Assembly (NCBI RefSeq): GCF_900110205.1
Contig: NZ_FOCV01000006.1
Location: 124,001-188,000, forward strand
Length of the DNA stretch: 64,000 nucleotides
Direction of reading: 5' to 3'
Origin: Rhizobium tibeticum
Lineage (GTDB): Bacteria; Pseudomonadota; Alphaproteobacteria; Rhizobiales; Rhizobiaceae
The translations under genes and the position numbers were made by a program. The notes under the pieces are model-generated. The model ran no database searches. It was not told the origin of the DNA and saw only the letters and a list, made by a program, of their open reading frames with translations. Shown piece after piece: positions 35,802 to 44,057 of this stretch; positions within the stretch are counted from its first letter, which is position 1, and every line of letters begins with the position of its first letter.

Positions 35802-36535
35802 TCGATCGCCGCCAGCATCGCTTCGATCGTGGCGACCGTCTGCATGGCGGCGGCGGGGGCGCGCGCGATCATAATCACCTCGATGCCGAGGTGGCGTGCT
35901 GCCGCGATCTTTGCATAGGTCGCCGAACCACCACTGTTCTTGGTCACCAAGGCGTCGATTCGATGGGCGCGAAACAGCGCGGTTTCACGTTCGACATCAT
36001 AGGGGCCTCGATCGAGAACGAGGCAGACGTCAGGAAGGACAAGCGGCGGCTCAACAGGATCGACGCTTCTCACGAGGTAGAAGTGCTGAGGAGCCGCTTC
36101 GGCGCGATGCGCTTCCTGGCGACCGATCGCCAGGAAGACCCTGCGGGGAGAGGGGCCAAGCGAGGCGATTGCTTCCGGAACAGTCGCGACATGTGTCCAC
36201 CGGTCTTCCGGTTCAGCTTTCCATTCGGGTCGGCGCAGCGCCAATGCGGGAGTGCCGCTAGCCGCCGACGCCACGCCGGCGTTCCTCGAAATGCGAGCCG
36301 CGAAGGGATGAGTGGCGTCGATTATGAGATCGAACTGCCCTTCCTGCAGGAACGCCGCAAGCCCGTCGGCTCCGCCAAAGCCGCCGATGCGAACCGGAAC
36401 CGGCTGCGGGGACGGTTTGTCAGTCCTGCCAGCAAGGGAAAGAAGAACGTCATACCGGCCTGTATCAGCGAGCGATTGGGCGAGGGCGCGCGCTTCGCCA
36501 GTCCCCCCAAGCATCAGGATGCGGATTTTGCCCAT
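35765..36535 (-). CDS. cobK: Precorrin-6A reductase
   Basis: 256 residues from the ATG at 36535 ([20 protein letters not shown]), with a Rossmann GGTGEA motif, then TDKPSPQPVPVRIGGFGG and DATHPFAARISRNA, both CobK signatures. It reduces precorrin-6A to precorrin-6B with NADPH. It is the only inverted gene of the cluster: its end overlaps cobJ by 37 bp and its start codon overlaps the cobL start. An alternative start 51 bp upstream would overlap cobL further. Confidence 0.93.
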   Translation of the reverse strand: MGKIRILMLGGTGEARALAQSLADTGRYDVLLSLAGRTDKPSPQPVPVRIGGFGGADGLAAFLQEGQFDLIIDATHPFAARISRNAGVASAASGTPALALRRPEWKAEPEDRWTHVATVPEAIASLGPSPRRVFLAIGRQEAHRAEAAPQHFYLVRSVDPVEPPLVLPDVCLVLDRGPYDVERETALFRAHRIDALVTKNSGGSATYAKIAAARHLGIEVIMIARAPAAAMQTVATIEAMLAAIDHLFPFAMERGV

Positions 36536-37766
36536 GTCTGATATGCCTTCTGCCTCCAGCCGACGCTGGTTGACTATTATCGGCATCGGAGAAGACGGTC
36601 CAGCCGGGCTGGGCGATGAGGCAAAGCAGCTGCTCGCGGCCGCACCTGTCGTCTTCGGCGGGAGGCGGCATCATGAGTTGGTGGCCGCGCTCGTCACCGG
36701 CGAGAGGCTCTCTTGGGAAAGTCCGTTTGATCGGTCCATCGAGGCAGTCGCTGCGCGCCGCGGTCAGCCAGTCATCGTCCTCGGTTCGGGCGATCCATTT
36801 CTTTATGGAATCGGGGCTACTTTATCCCGGCGCATCAGCGCCGAGGAAATGCGGGTCATTCCAGCTCCATCCTCGTTCAGCCTGGCCGCCTCGCGTCTCG
36901 GCTGGCCGCTGCAAGAGATGGCGACGATTTCTCTGCACGGCCGTCCGCTGGATCTGATCCGACCGCACCTGCATCACGGCCGGCGGATTGCCGCACTGAC
37001 CTCAGGCGCCGAGACGCCGAGCCAGCTTGCAGAACTTCTCTGCGCCTCCGGTTTTAGCCAGTCTCAATTGCACGTCCTTGAGGCGCTTGGCGGGCAGCGC
37101 GAGCGGCGACGCCAGGCACGCGCAGATAGCTTCGATCTCGGTCAGATCGATCCACTCAACGTCTGCGCCATTGAGGTCGTGGCAGGGGAGGGGGCGCAGA
37201 CAATTGCGTTCACGCCGGGACTCGATGATGCGCTCTTCGAGCACGACGGCCAGTTAACCAAACAGGACGTCCGTGCGATCACGCTCGCAGCGCTTGCTCC
37301 CCGCCACAAAGAACTGCTCTGGGATATTGGAGCTGGCTCCGGTTCGATCGGCATCGAATGGATGCTCGCCGATCCGTCGCTGCGGGCGATTGCAATCGAG
37401 CAATCAAGCGAGCGAGCGGCACGGATCGCGCGCAATGCGCTTGCCCTTGGTGTCCCCGGGCTTGCCATGGTCGAAGGCAAGGCGCCCGAGGCGCTGGCGA
37501 ACCTTCCTGACCCTGATGCGATCTTCGTCGGCGGTGGCGGCAGCGAGCCAGGCGTGCTCGAAATGGCGCTTCAGGCGCTGAGAAGGGGAGGGCGCCTTGT
37601 AGCCAACGCCGTCACGCTTGAGATGGAGGCGCTGCTGCTGTCAATGCACCGGCAGCACGGCGGCACGCTAACACGCATTGAAATATCGCGCGCTGCACCC
37701 ATCGGCGGCATGAACGGTTGGCGGCCAGCCATGCCAGTGATGCAATGGCGCTATATAAAGAAGTGA
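36534..37766 (+). CDS. cobL: Precorrin-6Y C5,15-methyltransferase (decarboxylating)
   Basis: About 410 residues. The N-terminal CbiE-type methylase domain ([34 protein letters not shown]) covers residues 10-200; the C-terminal CbiT-type domain ([36 protein letters not shown]) covers 240-400. CobL methylates C-5 and C-15 and decarboxylates the acetate on ring C, forming precorrin-8X. Its ATG shares the CATG with the divergent cobK start; a second ATG at 36543 is possible. No good ribosome-binding site precedes either. Confidence 0.94.
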   Translation: MSDMPSASSRRWLTIIGIGEDGPAGLGDEAKQLLAAAPVVFGGRRHHELVAALVTGERLSWESPFDRSIEAVAARRGQPVIVLGSGDPFLYGIGATLSRRISAEEMRVIPAPSSFSLAASRLGWPLQEMATISLHGRPLDLIRPHLHHGRRIAALTSGAETPSQLAELLCASGFSQSQLHVLEALGGQRERRRQARADSFDLGQIDPLNVCAIEVVAGEGAQTIAFTPGLDDALFEHDGQLTKQDVRAITLAALAPRHKELLWDIGAGSGSIGIEWMLADPSLRAIAIEQSSERAARIARNALALGVPGLAMVEGKAPEALANLPDPDAIFVGGGGSEPGVLEMALQALRRGGRLVANAVTLEMEALLLSMHRQHGGTLTRIEISRAAPIGGMNGWRPAMPVMQWRYIKK

Positions 37767-37773
37767 GAAAAAG

Positions 37774-38535
37774 ATGACGACTGTGCATTTCATCGGCGCG
37801 GGACCGGGTGCGGCGGACCTGATCACGGTGCGCGGCCGTGACCTCATCGCCCGGTGTCCCGTCTGTCTCCATGCGGGCTCGATTGTGTCGCCGGAAATAT
37901 TGCGTTACTGCCCGCCTGGGGCGCGTATTGTTGATACCGCGCCGATGTCGCTCGACGAGATCGAGGCCGAGTACCTGCGCGCGGCGGCCGCCGGCGAGGA
38001 TGTCGCGCGACTGCATTCGGGCGACCTTTCGGTTTGGAGTGCTGTCGCCGAGCAAATCCGCCGGCTCGAAAAGCATGGCATCGACTACACGATGACACCT
38101 GGCGTGCCTGCTTTTGCGGCGGCGGCCGCCGCCCTTGGTCGGGAACTGACCATCCCGGCAGTAGCACAAAGCCTGGTGCTCACGCGCGTTTCCGGTCGTG
38201 CATCGCCCATGCCGAACGACGAAACGCTGGCGAAGTTCGGCGCGACGGGGTCAACTTTGGCCATCCACCTTGCCATTCATGCGCTGGGGCAGGTTGTTGC
38301 CGAACTAACGCCGCTCTACGGCGCTGATTGCCCGGTTGCGATCGTCGCCAAGGCATCTTGGCCAGATGAACGGGTCGTGCGCGGAACGCTTGGCAACATC
38401 GAGACAAAGCTGACCGCCGCACCCATCGAGCGCACGGCGATCATCTTCATCGGTCCATCGCTCTTGGCCACCGACTTTCGCGAAAGCTCGCTTTATGACG
38501 CCACCTACCAGCGACGCTTTCGCAGTCGAGAGTAG
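37774..38535 (+). CDS. cobM: Precorrin-4 C11-methyltransferase
   Basis: 253 residues, 7 bp after cob[46 protein letters not shown] and [13 protein letters not shown] are the canonical CobM motifs. It methylates C-11 of precorrin-4 to give precorrin-5, the substrate of CobF. With this gene the window holds all eight enzymes from precorrin-2 to hydrogenobyrinic acid (I, G, J, M, F, K, L, H). Genes for later steps (amidation, cobalt insertion, lower ligand) are absent here. Confidence 0.95.
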   Translation: MTTVHFIGAGPGAADLITVRGRDLIARCPVCLHAGSIVSPEILRYCPPGARIVDTAPMSLDEIEAEYLRAAAAGEDVARLHSGDLSVWSAVAEQIRRLEKHGIDYTMTPGVPAFAAAAAALGRELTIPAVAQSLVLTRVSGRASPMPNDETLAKFGATGSTLAIHLAIHALGQVVAELTPLYGADCPVAIVAKASWPDERVVRGTLGNIETKLTAAPIERTAIIFIGPSLLATDFRESSLYDATYQRRFRSRE

Positions 38536-38555
38536 GGGGAAGGGCTCACTCGGGC

Positions 38556-39368
38556 TCAGACCTGCGTCGAGAGGTAATCCATGCTCGCCCGCAGCGCCTT
38601 TGCCGGATCCTTCAGATCGTGTACTTCGGCTGCGAAGGGCTCGAACGAGAACGGTCCCGTATAGCCCGCTTCCATCAGCGCCCTGATCTGCCCGGCGTTG
38701 TCCAGACGATCATTTGCCGCCACCAGGACGCGGTGCGGATCGCGCATATCCGCGACAGAAACGGTGGGATCGTCGACGCCCGAGATATGGACCAGCCCGG
38801 TCAGGTCGGGAAACAGTTGTTCCTCGCCGGCAAGGTGATGATGGAACGTGTCATGAACGAGCTTGAAGGTCGATCGGGCCGCCAGGGCATCAATTGCTGC
38901 GGCGGCCTCCGCCTTGGAACGAAGGGAGCAAATTTCAAAGCCCAGTGGCTCCACAAGCCCGACGATCCCGGCAGCCTCAAGCATGGGCTTCAGTGCAACC
39001 AGCGACTGGCGCAGATTCTCCTGGCGCTCGCCATCCGCTTGACCGGTACCATCGTTTTTCGGGACAAGAACCAGCGCCTGCGCGCCGCATGCCTTCGCAT
39101 ATTCGATAAGTTCCCGCGCTTCATCGGCACGCGTGGCATTCCACTCGTTGAAGCGCTGCAGCGCATTGATCGAAACAATCGTCGTCCCGTGACGCTGCGC
39201 GGCCTCGGCGACGGTCTCCGGCGAGGTTCCATCGATGATCGCATTGCCTGTGAGATCGTTGCGAATCTCGACTGCATCGATGCCAAGCGAGGTGGCCAAG
39301 CCGAAGAAGTCTTCAATCGGCAGCGACGGCGCCGCCATATGGTTGAGGGCGAAACGAAGTGTTGGCAT
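38556..39368 (-). CDS. IolI-like sugar isomerase/epimerase (TIM barrel)
   Basis: 270 residues of the xylose-isomerase-like TIM-barrel family (AP endonuclease 2 fold). RFALNHMAAPSLPIEDFFGLA, VEIRNDL, VEPLGFE with the metal-binding Glu, KLVHDTFHHH with Asp and His, and FSFEPFA are visible. The pattern fits 2-keto-myo-inositol isomerase (IolI), which converts 2-keto-myo-inositol to 1-keto-D-chiro-inositol; rhizobia commonly use inositol. No other iol gene is adjacent, so the exact substrate is inferred. It converges with cobM with a 20-bp gap. Confidence 0.72.
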   Translation of the reverse strand: MPTLRFALNHMAAPSLPIEDFFGLATSLGIDAVEIRNDLTGNAIIDGTSPETVAEAAQRHGTTIVSINALQRFNEWNATRADEARELIEYAKACGAQALVLVPKNDGTGQADGERQENLRQSLVALKPMLEAAGIVGLVEPLGFEICSLRSKAEAAAAIDALAARSTFKLVHDTFHHHLAGEEQLFPDLTGLVHISGVDDPTVSVADMRDPHRVLVAANDRLDNAGQIRALMEAGYTGPFSFEPFAAEVHDLKDPAKALRASMDYLSTQV

Positions 39369-40010
39369 TTCAGGTCTTCTCCTATGCCTTAGTATTCGGG
39401 CAAGCCCATGGGGCCAAGCAACTCTCTATCCCAACCGGAAGCGTGGGCGCATCTACTTCGAGTGCCGTCGATCTCTCATTCATGACAGAAAATGGAACGA
39501 TCTTGAGAGGCGCCCTCATAAGGATGGTCCGCCGACCGCATCAGAATAATATTTATTGGGCGCCCCGCAGAAAACGCCAAATACAAATCACAAACTCGCG
39601 TTGTATATCTGTTACATCCCAGGAAACTGAACAGTTACTACAGTTGCAATCTACAGAATTAACCATACACAAATGCGATCTTTAGGCGTAGTTCTGGTGA
39701 AAATACGCTGACGCCGTAACATTAATCAGGATTTTTATTCCAACAAATATCACCGCGGTCGAGGGCATCATGTTACTTTTACCGCGTCCTGAAACTACAT
39801 TTCAGGATTCGCCAAAGAGTGGTATATTTTTGTATATTCAGTTTTTTCCCGTTAACTTTCAGAAATATTTTTGTATTGCTTATTAGCAGGCATGTATGTA
39901 TTTTCTTAATAAAGTAGAAATCCAACATTCAACAAAAACGTGGTTGAGCAAAAGTTGGAGATCTACTTTACCTGCATACTAAAGGGGATCATCACTGCGT
40001 TCAGGGGACC
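39369..40010. other. AT-rich intergenic island
   Basis: About 640 bp clearly richer in A and T than the neighbouring genes, without a supported gene. It includes a perfect hairpin CCTGAAA-N5-TTTCAGG (39788-39806). It carries the promoter of the LuxR-type gene and could be acquired or regulatory DNA. Confidence 0.5.
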
Positions 40011-40041
40011 TTCGCAAAGTATTGCGTATACTTCGTGCGAA
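40011..40041. promoter_or_regulatory. Large dyad 33 bp upstream of the LuxR-type gene
   Basis: TTCGCA-AAGTAT (40011-40022), 5 nt, then ATACTT (40028-40033), two bulged bases and TGCGAA (40036-40041). The 12-bp arms are fully complementary apart from the CG bulge. It could be an autoregulatory operator or a leader RNA hairpin. AAGTAT/ATACTT half-sites recur upstream of the alginate-type cluster. Confidence 0.5.
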
Positions 40042-40073
40042 CCATCCCCAGCACTATAGGGTATGAGGCTAGT

Positions 40074-40880
40074 ATGAATTACGTACCTTCGGAATTTGAA
40101 AGTGCAAGAATACCATTGAACAGGCTCCGGCCTGCAACGACGCTATCCAAGGCAACCATAGATTTCGATCATTCTGACGAGACACACGGCGATGACCAGT
40201 GCCTGCTGATTGTCGACGCCAGAACACTCGAACGCGAATGCCTTGCGACGACATTGAGGGCGAATGGCCTTGGCATGAGTGCTGTTGCCGTTGGCTCGAT
40301 CGCAGAATGGCGGAAAAAGAAGGATACTTGCCAACCGGTTGGCGCGGTTCTCCTCAATATCGCTGGCGGCAAGGCAAATGACGCAGCGCTGTCTGAAGAG
40401 ATCGCGAATATCACCTCGGAACTTGCACCGGCTCCGGTGATTATTCTGGCCGATGGTGATGACCTTAGTCAAATGTTGAGAGTACTCGAATACGGCGCGC
40501 GCGGCTTCATTCCGACCTCCGTCGGAATCGAGGTTTGCGTCGAGGCAATTGCCCTGGCGGTTGCAGGCGGCACCTTTATTGTCGCGGGCAACAGCTTTTC
40601 TGCGGCGGCAGCAGCAACCGTGAAGGGAAGCCAGCAACAACAGCGGCCGAACGAGCTCGCGCGCATCTTCACGCTAAGGCAAGCCGAGGTCGTGCAGGCG
40701 CTTCGCAAGGGAAAGGCGAACAAGATCATCGCCTACGAACTCAATCTGCGCGAAAGCACGGTCAAGGTTCACATCCGCAATATCATGAAGAAGCTAAAGG
40801 CAACGAACCGGACGGAAGTTGCTTACAAGCTCAATGATATTTTCCAAAGCGATGCAAGGTGGGCGACGTCTGCCGAGTAA
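40074..40880 (+). CDS. LuxR-type regulator with degenerate receiver domain
   Basis: 268 residues from the ATG at 40074. A receiver-like domain spans about 40-160 (CLLIVDARTLERECLATTLRA, IILADGDDLSQML), but the phosphoacceptor Asp is replaced by Asn (VLLNIAGG, N95) and the conserved Lys is lost (GFIPTS). A LuxR/FixJ helix-turn-helix occupies about 195-255 (FTLRQAEVVQALRKGKANKI, ESTVKVHIRNIMKKL). It therefore probably works without phosphorylation, perhaps through a ligand or partner. A large dyad sits just upstream. Its target is unknown; neighbours give no clue. An earlier in-frame start at 40035 would place the gene inside the dyad. Confidence 0.88.
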   Translation: MNYVPSEFESARIPLNRLRPATTLSKATIDFDHSDETHGDDQCLLIVDARTLERECLATTLRANGLGMSAVAVGSIAEWRKKKDTCQPVGAVLLNIAGGKANDAALSEEIANITSELAPAPVIILADGDDLSQMLRVLEYGARGFIPTSVGIEVCVEAIALAVAGGTFIVAGNSFSAAAAATVKGSQQQQRPNELARIFTLRQAEVVQALRKGKANKIIAYELNLRESTVKVHIRNIMKKLKATNRTEVAYKLNDIFQSDARWATSAE

Positions 40881-40920
40881 GTTTTTCCGGCTCGCATTTC
40901 CGTACATCGACATATCTCCA

Positions 40921-40955
40921 CAGACGGCGCCCAGCAAATGGCTGAGCGCCATCTG
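40921..40955 (+). terminator. Imperfect hairpin after the LuxR-type gene
   Basis: CAGA, GGCGC and AGC (40921-40935) can pair with GCT, GCGCC and TCTG (40941-40955) with internal mismatches. It lies between convergent genes, a place for a terminator, but no T run follows. Confidence 0.4.
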
Positions 40956-40977
40956 CGGTTAGGCGTCCCCACCTCTT

Positions 40978-41967
40978 TCACAGCCGCTTGAACCGGGTGT
41001 GCCGGCGGATATCACTATGTGCGACCTGCTCCTCTGCAGACAAGGGGCGCATTTGCGGCTCACGCCGACGTCCTAGGATCTGCTTGAACCCTTTGGCCGA
41101 AAACGGTTGGACAAGCTGGGCGACAAAGCCGTCGGCAATCCGTCCACTGATGCCGATTTCGGCAGGCGGCCTGCGCGCCGGATTGAAATATGTGCCAAAT
41201 AGCTGATCCCACAGCACAAGATTCTCGCCATAGTTAGTATTTCCTTCGGCAAGCACCTTGGAATGATGCCAACGATGCAAGCGGGGTGTGCTAAAAACCA
41301 GGTCGAGCGGGCCTGTGCGAACATCCATGTTGCAGTGGGTGAGAAGGCCGATGAAGGCTGTAACGGCGCTTATCCAGAGAAAGACGGGCAGGGGCGCTCC
41401 CAGGAGATAGAGGGGAATCTGACTGAGCGCGATCTTGAAGAGCGAATCGACCACGTGAAAACGACCGGTATTGACAACCCACAGGCGCTCGACGCTGTGA
41501 TGCAGGGCATGAAACCGCCACAACGACAGGATCTCGTGCGCGGCGCGGTGGGCGACGTAAAGACCGAATTCGGCAATGATCAAGCCCAGCACGACTTGCA
41601 AGACGAGAGGCCATTGGTCCGGCCATATCGCGCTCGGCGACGTAAGCGCCGGCTGCACGACGGTCGCGACCGCCATTGGGACAGATGCTCCGATGGCCGC
41701 TGCAATCTGCACGCCACCCTTGGTCAGGAGCGTATGGGCGATGTCGTTGAAGGTTTCGCCATCATGCGTCAGCCAGTCTTGCTCATAGGGCATCAGCCGC
41801 TCGAAGCCTGCGATTGCAGCCACGACCGTCAGATAAACCAGATTGAACCACATTAGGGGTGCCTCTGTGTGGAAGGCCCACCCCGCCCCGACCAATCCCG
41901 CCGCGAAGAGCGCTGGCCACAGCGCCCACGACGTCGCCATGTAAAGCGCCGACTTGCCCTCATTCAT
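40978..41967 (-). CDS. Sterol desaturase / fatty acid hydroxylase family membrane protein
   Basis: 329 residues from the ATG at 41967. Several membrane helices surround the eight-histidine di-iron motifs of the family: HRAAHE, HALHHS and HRWHHS, with NYGENLVLWDQLFGTYF in the C-terminal part. Such enzymes hydroxylate or desaturate lipids using oxygen at the membrane. Bacterial members act on carotenoids, hopanoid-like or ornithine lipids; the substrate here is unknown. It is divergent from an EamA transporter with a 250-bp gap, and alone on its strand. Confidence 0.85.
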   Translation of the reverse strand: MNEGKSALYMATSWALWPALFAAGLVGAGWAFHTEAPLMWFNLVYLTVVAAIAGFERLMPYEQDWLTHDGETFNDIAHTLLTKGGVQIAAAIGASVPMAVATVVQPALTSPSAIWPDQWPLVLQVVLGLIIAEFGLYVAHRAAHEILSLWRFHALHHSVERLWVVNTGRFHVVDSLFKIALSQIPLYLLGAPLPVFLWISAVTAFIGLLTHCNMDVRTGPLDLVFSTPRLHRWHHSKVLAEGNTNYGENLVLWDQLFGTYFNPARRPPAEIGISGRIADGFVAQLVQPFSAKGFKQILGRRREPQMRPLSAEEQVAHSDIRRHTRFKRL

Positions 41968-42217
41968 TACGCGCACCCGCTGCTTGCCCTAAGACGGCTC
42001 ATGATACACCTCAGTTGCGTCCGCGAGGCAAGGCCCCGAAGCGAGGATCTGCCATAAGGTCGCACCCATGAAGTAACGGGTAGGCGTACCAATCAAAACA
42101 GGGCCGAGAACGTCCCTGGCCACCCGACGGCAGCTTTGCGGTATTGATTTCTCGCGATTGTCACGGGGCGAGCTTCTTGATAGGCGTCATCCACAAGATG
42201 TAACCCGCCGCAGGCCA

Positions 42218-43120
42218 ATGCTCTCACCAACCCACGACCACACCCCGAGCCCGCTCGTCGGAATTGCGCTCGCTTGTTCCGGCTATTCGCTGTTTGCCAT
42301 CCAGGACGCGGTGGTGAAGTGGCTCGTGGCCGATTACGCGGTCCCGCAGATCCTCTTCATGCGCAGCATCATGATTGTTATTGTCGCCGGCGTCATGGTC
42401 CGGCGGCTGCGGCATCCTTCAATACTGAAAAGCCCGCACCGGAAGTCTCTGCTATTGCGTGCCGGACTCATGCTTGCTGCATGGATGGCCTATTACTCGG
42501 CTGCGCGCGATCTCGGTCTTGCCGAGATTACCACGATGTATTTCTCAGCACCCATCATGGTCGTGATGCTATCGATCCTCGTCCTCAAGGAAAATGTCGG
42601 GCCGATGCGCTGGTTGGCATGCATCGGCGGGTTCGCGGGCGTAGTGCTGGCAGCCAATCCTGCAGAAGCACCGAGCCTTGTACCGGCCGGAATGGTCATC
42701 TTCGCCGGTTTCTGCTGGGCGTGGAGCACGGTGCTTGTTCGCCTTGTCAGCCGCACCGAAAGCACGCTGAACCAGATGATGGCAACAAGCTTTCTGTTCG
42801 TGGTCGCGTGCGGTGTCATGCTGCCATGGTTGTGGAAGACGCCGGATCTTTTCGGCTGGGTCCTTATGATCGGCCTCGGCTTCGTAGCCGCGGCCGGCCA
42901 GTATCTGCTCTATGAGGGCTTCCGCTACGCACCCGCCTCAACACTGGCGCCAATGGAATATAGCGGCCTCGTCTGGGCGTTTCTCTACGGCTATCTCATC
43001 TGGTCGGAAGTCCCGACACCGCATGTGGTGGCCGGTGCTGTGCTGATCGTTGCCTCCAGCCTCACACTTGTCTGGTGCGAGCGTCGACAGATGCTTTTGA
43101 CCCGCCGCCTGACTGCATAG
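42218..43120 (+). CDS. DMT superfamily (EamA) transporter
   Basis: 300 residues from the ATG at 42218 with ten hydrophobic helices in two EamA repeats (first about 10-140, second about 155-290). SGYSLFAIQDAVVKWL, AARDLGLAEITTMYFSAPIM and APASTLAPMEYSGLVWAF are typical of the drug/metabolite exporter family. It probably exports a small metabolite or amino acid. No operon partner is visible; the amino-sugar regulator begins 119 bp downstream. Confidence 0.88.
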   Translation: MLSPTHDHTPSPLVGIALACSGYSLFAIQDAVVKWLVADYAVPQILFMRSIMIVIVAGVMVRRLRHPSILKSPHRKSLLLRAGLMLAAWMAYYSAARDLGLAEITTMYFSAPIMVVMLSILVLKENVGPMRWLACIGGFAGVVLAANPAEAPSLVPAGMVIFAGFCWAWSTVLVRLVSRTESTLNQMMATSFLFVVACGVMLPWLWKTPDLFGWVLMIGLGFVAAAGQYLLYEGFRYAPASTLAPMEYSGLVWAFLYGYLIWSEVPTPHVVAGAVLIVASSLTLVWCERRQMLLTRRLTA

Positions 43121-43164
43121 TGCTCGTCATGCTGTCCGTTGTGGGCTCGTCGGCAATTGCATGA

Positions 43165-43185
43165 ACAGTATAATACCAGTATAGC
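43165..43185. promoter_or_regulatory. Candidate operator upstream of the GntR/UTRA gene
   Basis: The stretch around AGTATAATACCAGTATA contains ATACCAG (43173-43179) in a near-palindromic setting 55-75 bp before the regulator gene. The same element occurs inverted (CTGGTAT, 44014-44020) in the gap before the NanE-kinase gene, so the regulator may control both. Confidence 0.4.
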
Positions 43186-43239
43186 TCCAGATAACGATTT
43201 CCATAAATCTTTTGGCGATCGGTCCATCGCGAGGGAGCC

Positions 43240-43989
43240 ATGCAAACTACCAGCTTGATAGAACGTGTCCGCAAGGAATTCAGCCTGACGGCGCCTGATG
43301 TGCCCCTTTACAAACGGCTCAAGTCGGCCATTGAAGCTGCCATTCGTTCAAACGTCGTGAAAGCCGGCGCTGTTTTGCCGGGAGAGCGGGTTCTTGCCGA
43401 GAGCCTGTCGCTGTCGCGTGTGACGGTGCGCAAGGCGCTGGCATTGCTTGAGGAAGAGGGGCTCCTCAATCGCCGCCACGGTTTCAAGACGGAGGTCGGA
43501 TCGCGTGTCGAAAAGTCGCTGTCGACGTTAACGAGTTTCTCGGAGGATATCCGCGCCCGTGGCATGGTGGCCGGATGCATATGGATTTCCAAGCAGATAA
43601 GCCGCCCATCGCCAGCGGAGATGATGGCGCTCGGCGTGTCCGCGAACGCAAATGTTATCCGCATGAAGCGCGTTCGCACCGCGGACGGCGCACCGATCGC
43701 GGTCGAAACGTCAACCGTTCCGACCCGCTTTCTTCCAACGCCTGATCTCATTCGAGATTCGCTCTACGAGGCCCTTGAGGCGCGTGGCTTCATGCCCCAG
43801 CGTGCAATCCAGCGCATGCGTTCGAGAGCGGCATCCAGCGAAGATGCGCAGCATCTGCACTGCGAGGTTGGCGCTCCCCTCTTGATGACTGAAAGACGCT
43901 GCTTCCTGCCTGACGAACAGATCGTGGAATACTGTGAGACACGCTACAAAGGCGACGTCTACGATTTCGTTTTCGAACTGCAGCGATAA
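43240..43989 (+). CDS. GntR/HutC-family regulator with UTRA domain
   Basis: 249 residues. The winged helix (PLYKRLKSAIEAAIRSNVVK, GERVLAESLSLSRVTVRKAL) occupies residues 20-90; the rest is a UTRA effector domain, as in NagR and PhnF (SRPSPAEMMALGVSANANVI, TVPTRFLP, CETRYKGDVYDF). UTRA regulators of the NagR/NanR type sense phosphorylated amino sugars. It lies directly upstream of, and in line with, the NanE-kinase and importer genes, with a perfect dyad between, and so is probably their repressor. Confidence 0.9.
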   Translation: MQTTSLIERVRKEFSLTAPDVPLYKRLKSAIEAAIRSNVVKAGAVLPGERVLAESLSLSRVTVRKALALLEEEGLLNRRHGFKTEVGSRVEKSLSTLTSFSEDIRARGMVAGCIWISKQISRPSPAEMMALGVSANANVIRMKRVRTADGAPIAVETSTVPTRFLPTPDLIRDSLYEALEARGFMPQRAIQRMRSRAASSEDAQHLHCEVGAPLLMTERRCFLPDEQIVEYCETRYKGDVYDFVFELQR

Positions 43990-43990
43990 G

Positions 43991-44007
43991 ACCAGTTACA
44001 AACTGGT
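43991..44007. promoter_or_regulatory. Perfect dyad upstream of the NanE-kinase gene
   Basis: ACCAGTT (43991-43997), ACA, AACTGGT (44001-44007): 7-bp exact arms. A further CTGGTAT half-site follows at 44014-44020. This is a likely binding site for the GntR/UTRA product encoded just upstream, placed to block the downstream operon. Confidence 0.55.
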
Positions 44008-44057
44008 TGTAATCTGGTATTTTCTATCTATCGTGATGCCGAAATGGAGAGTCACGA

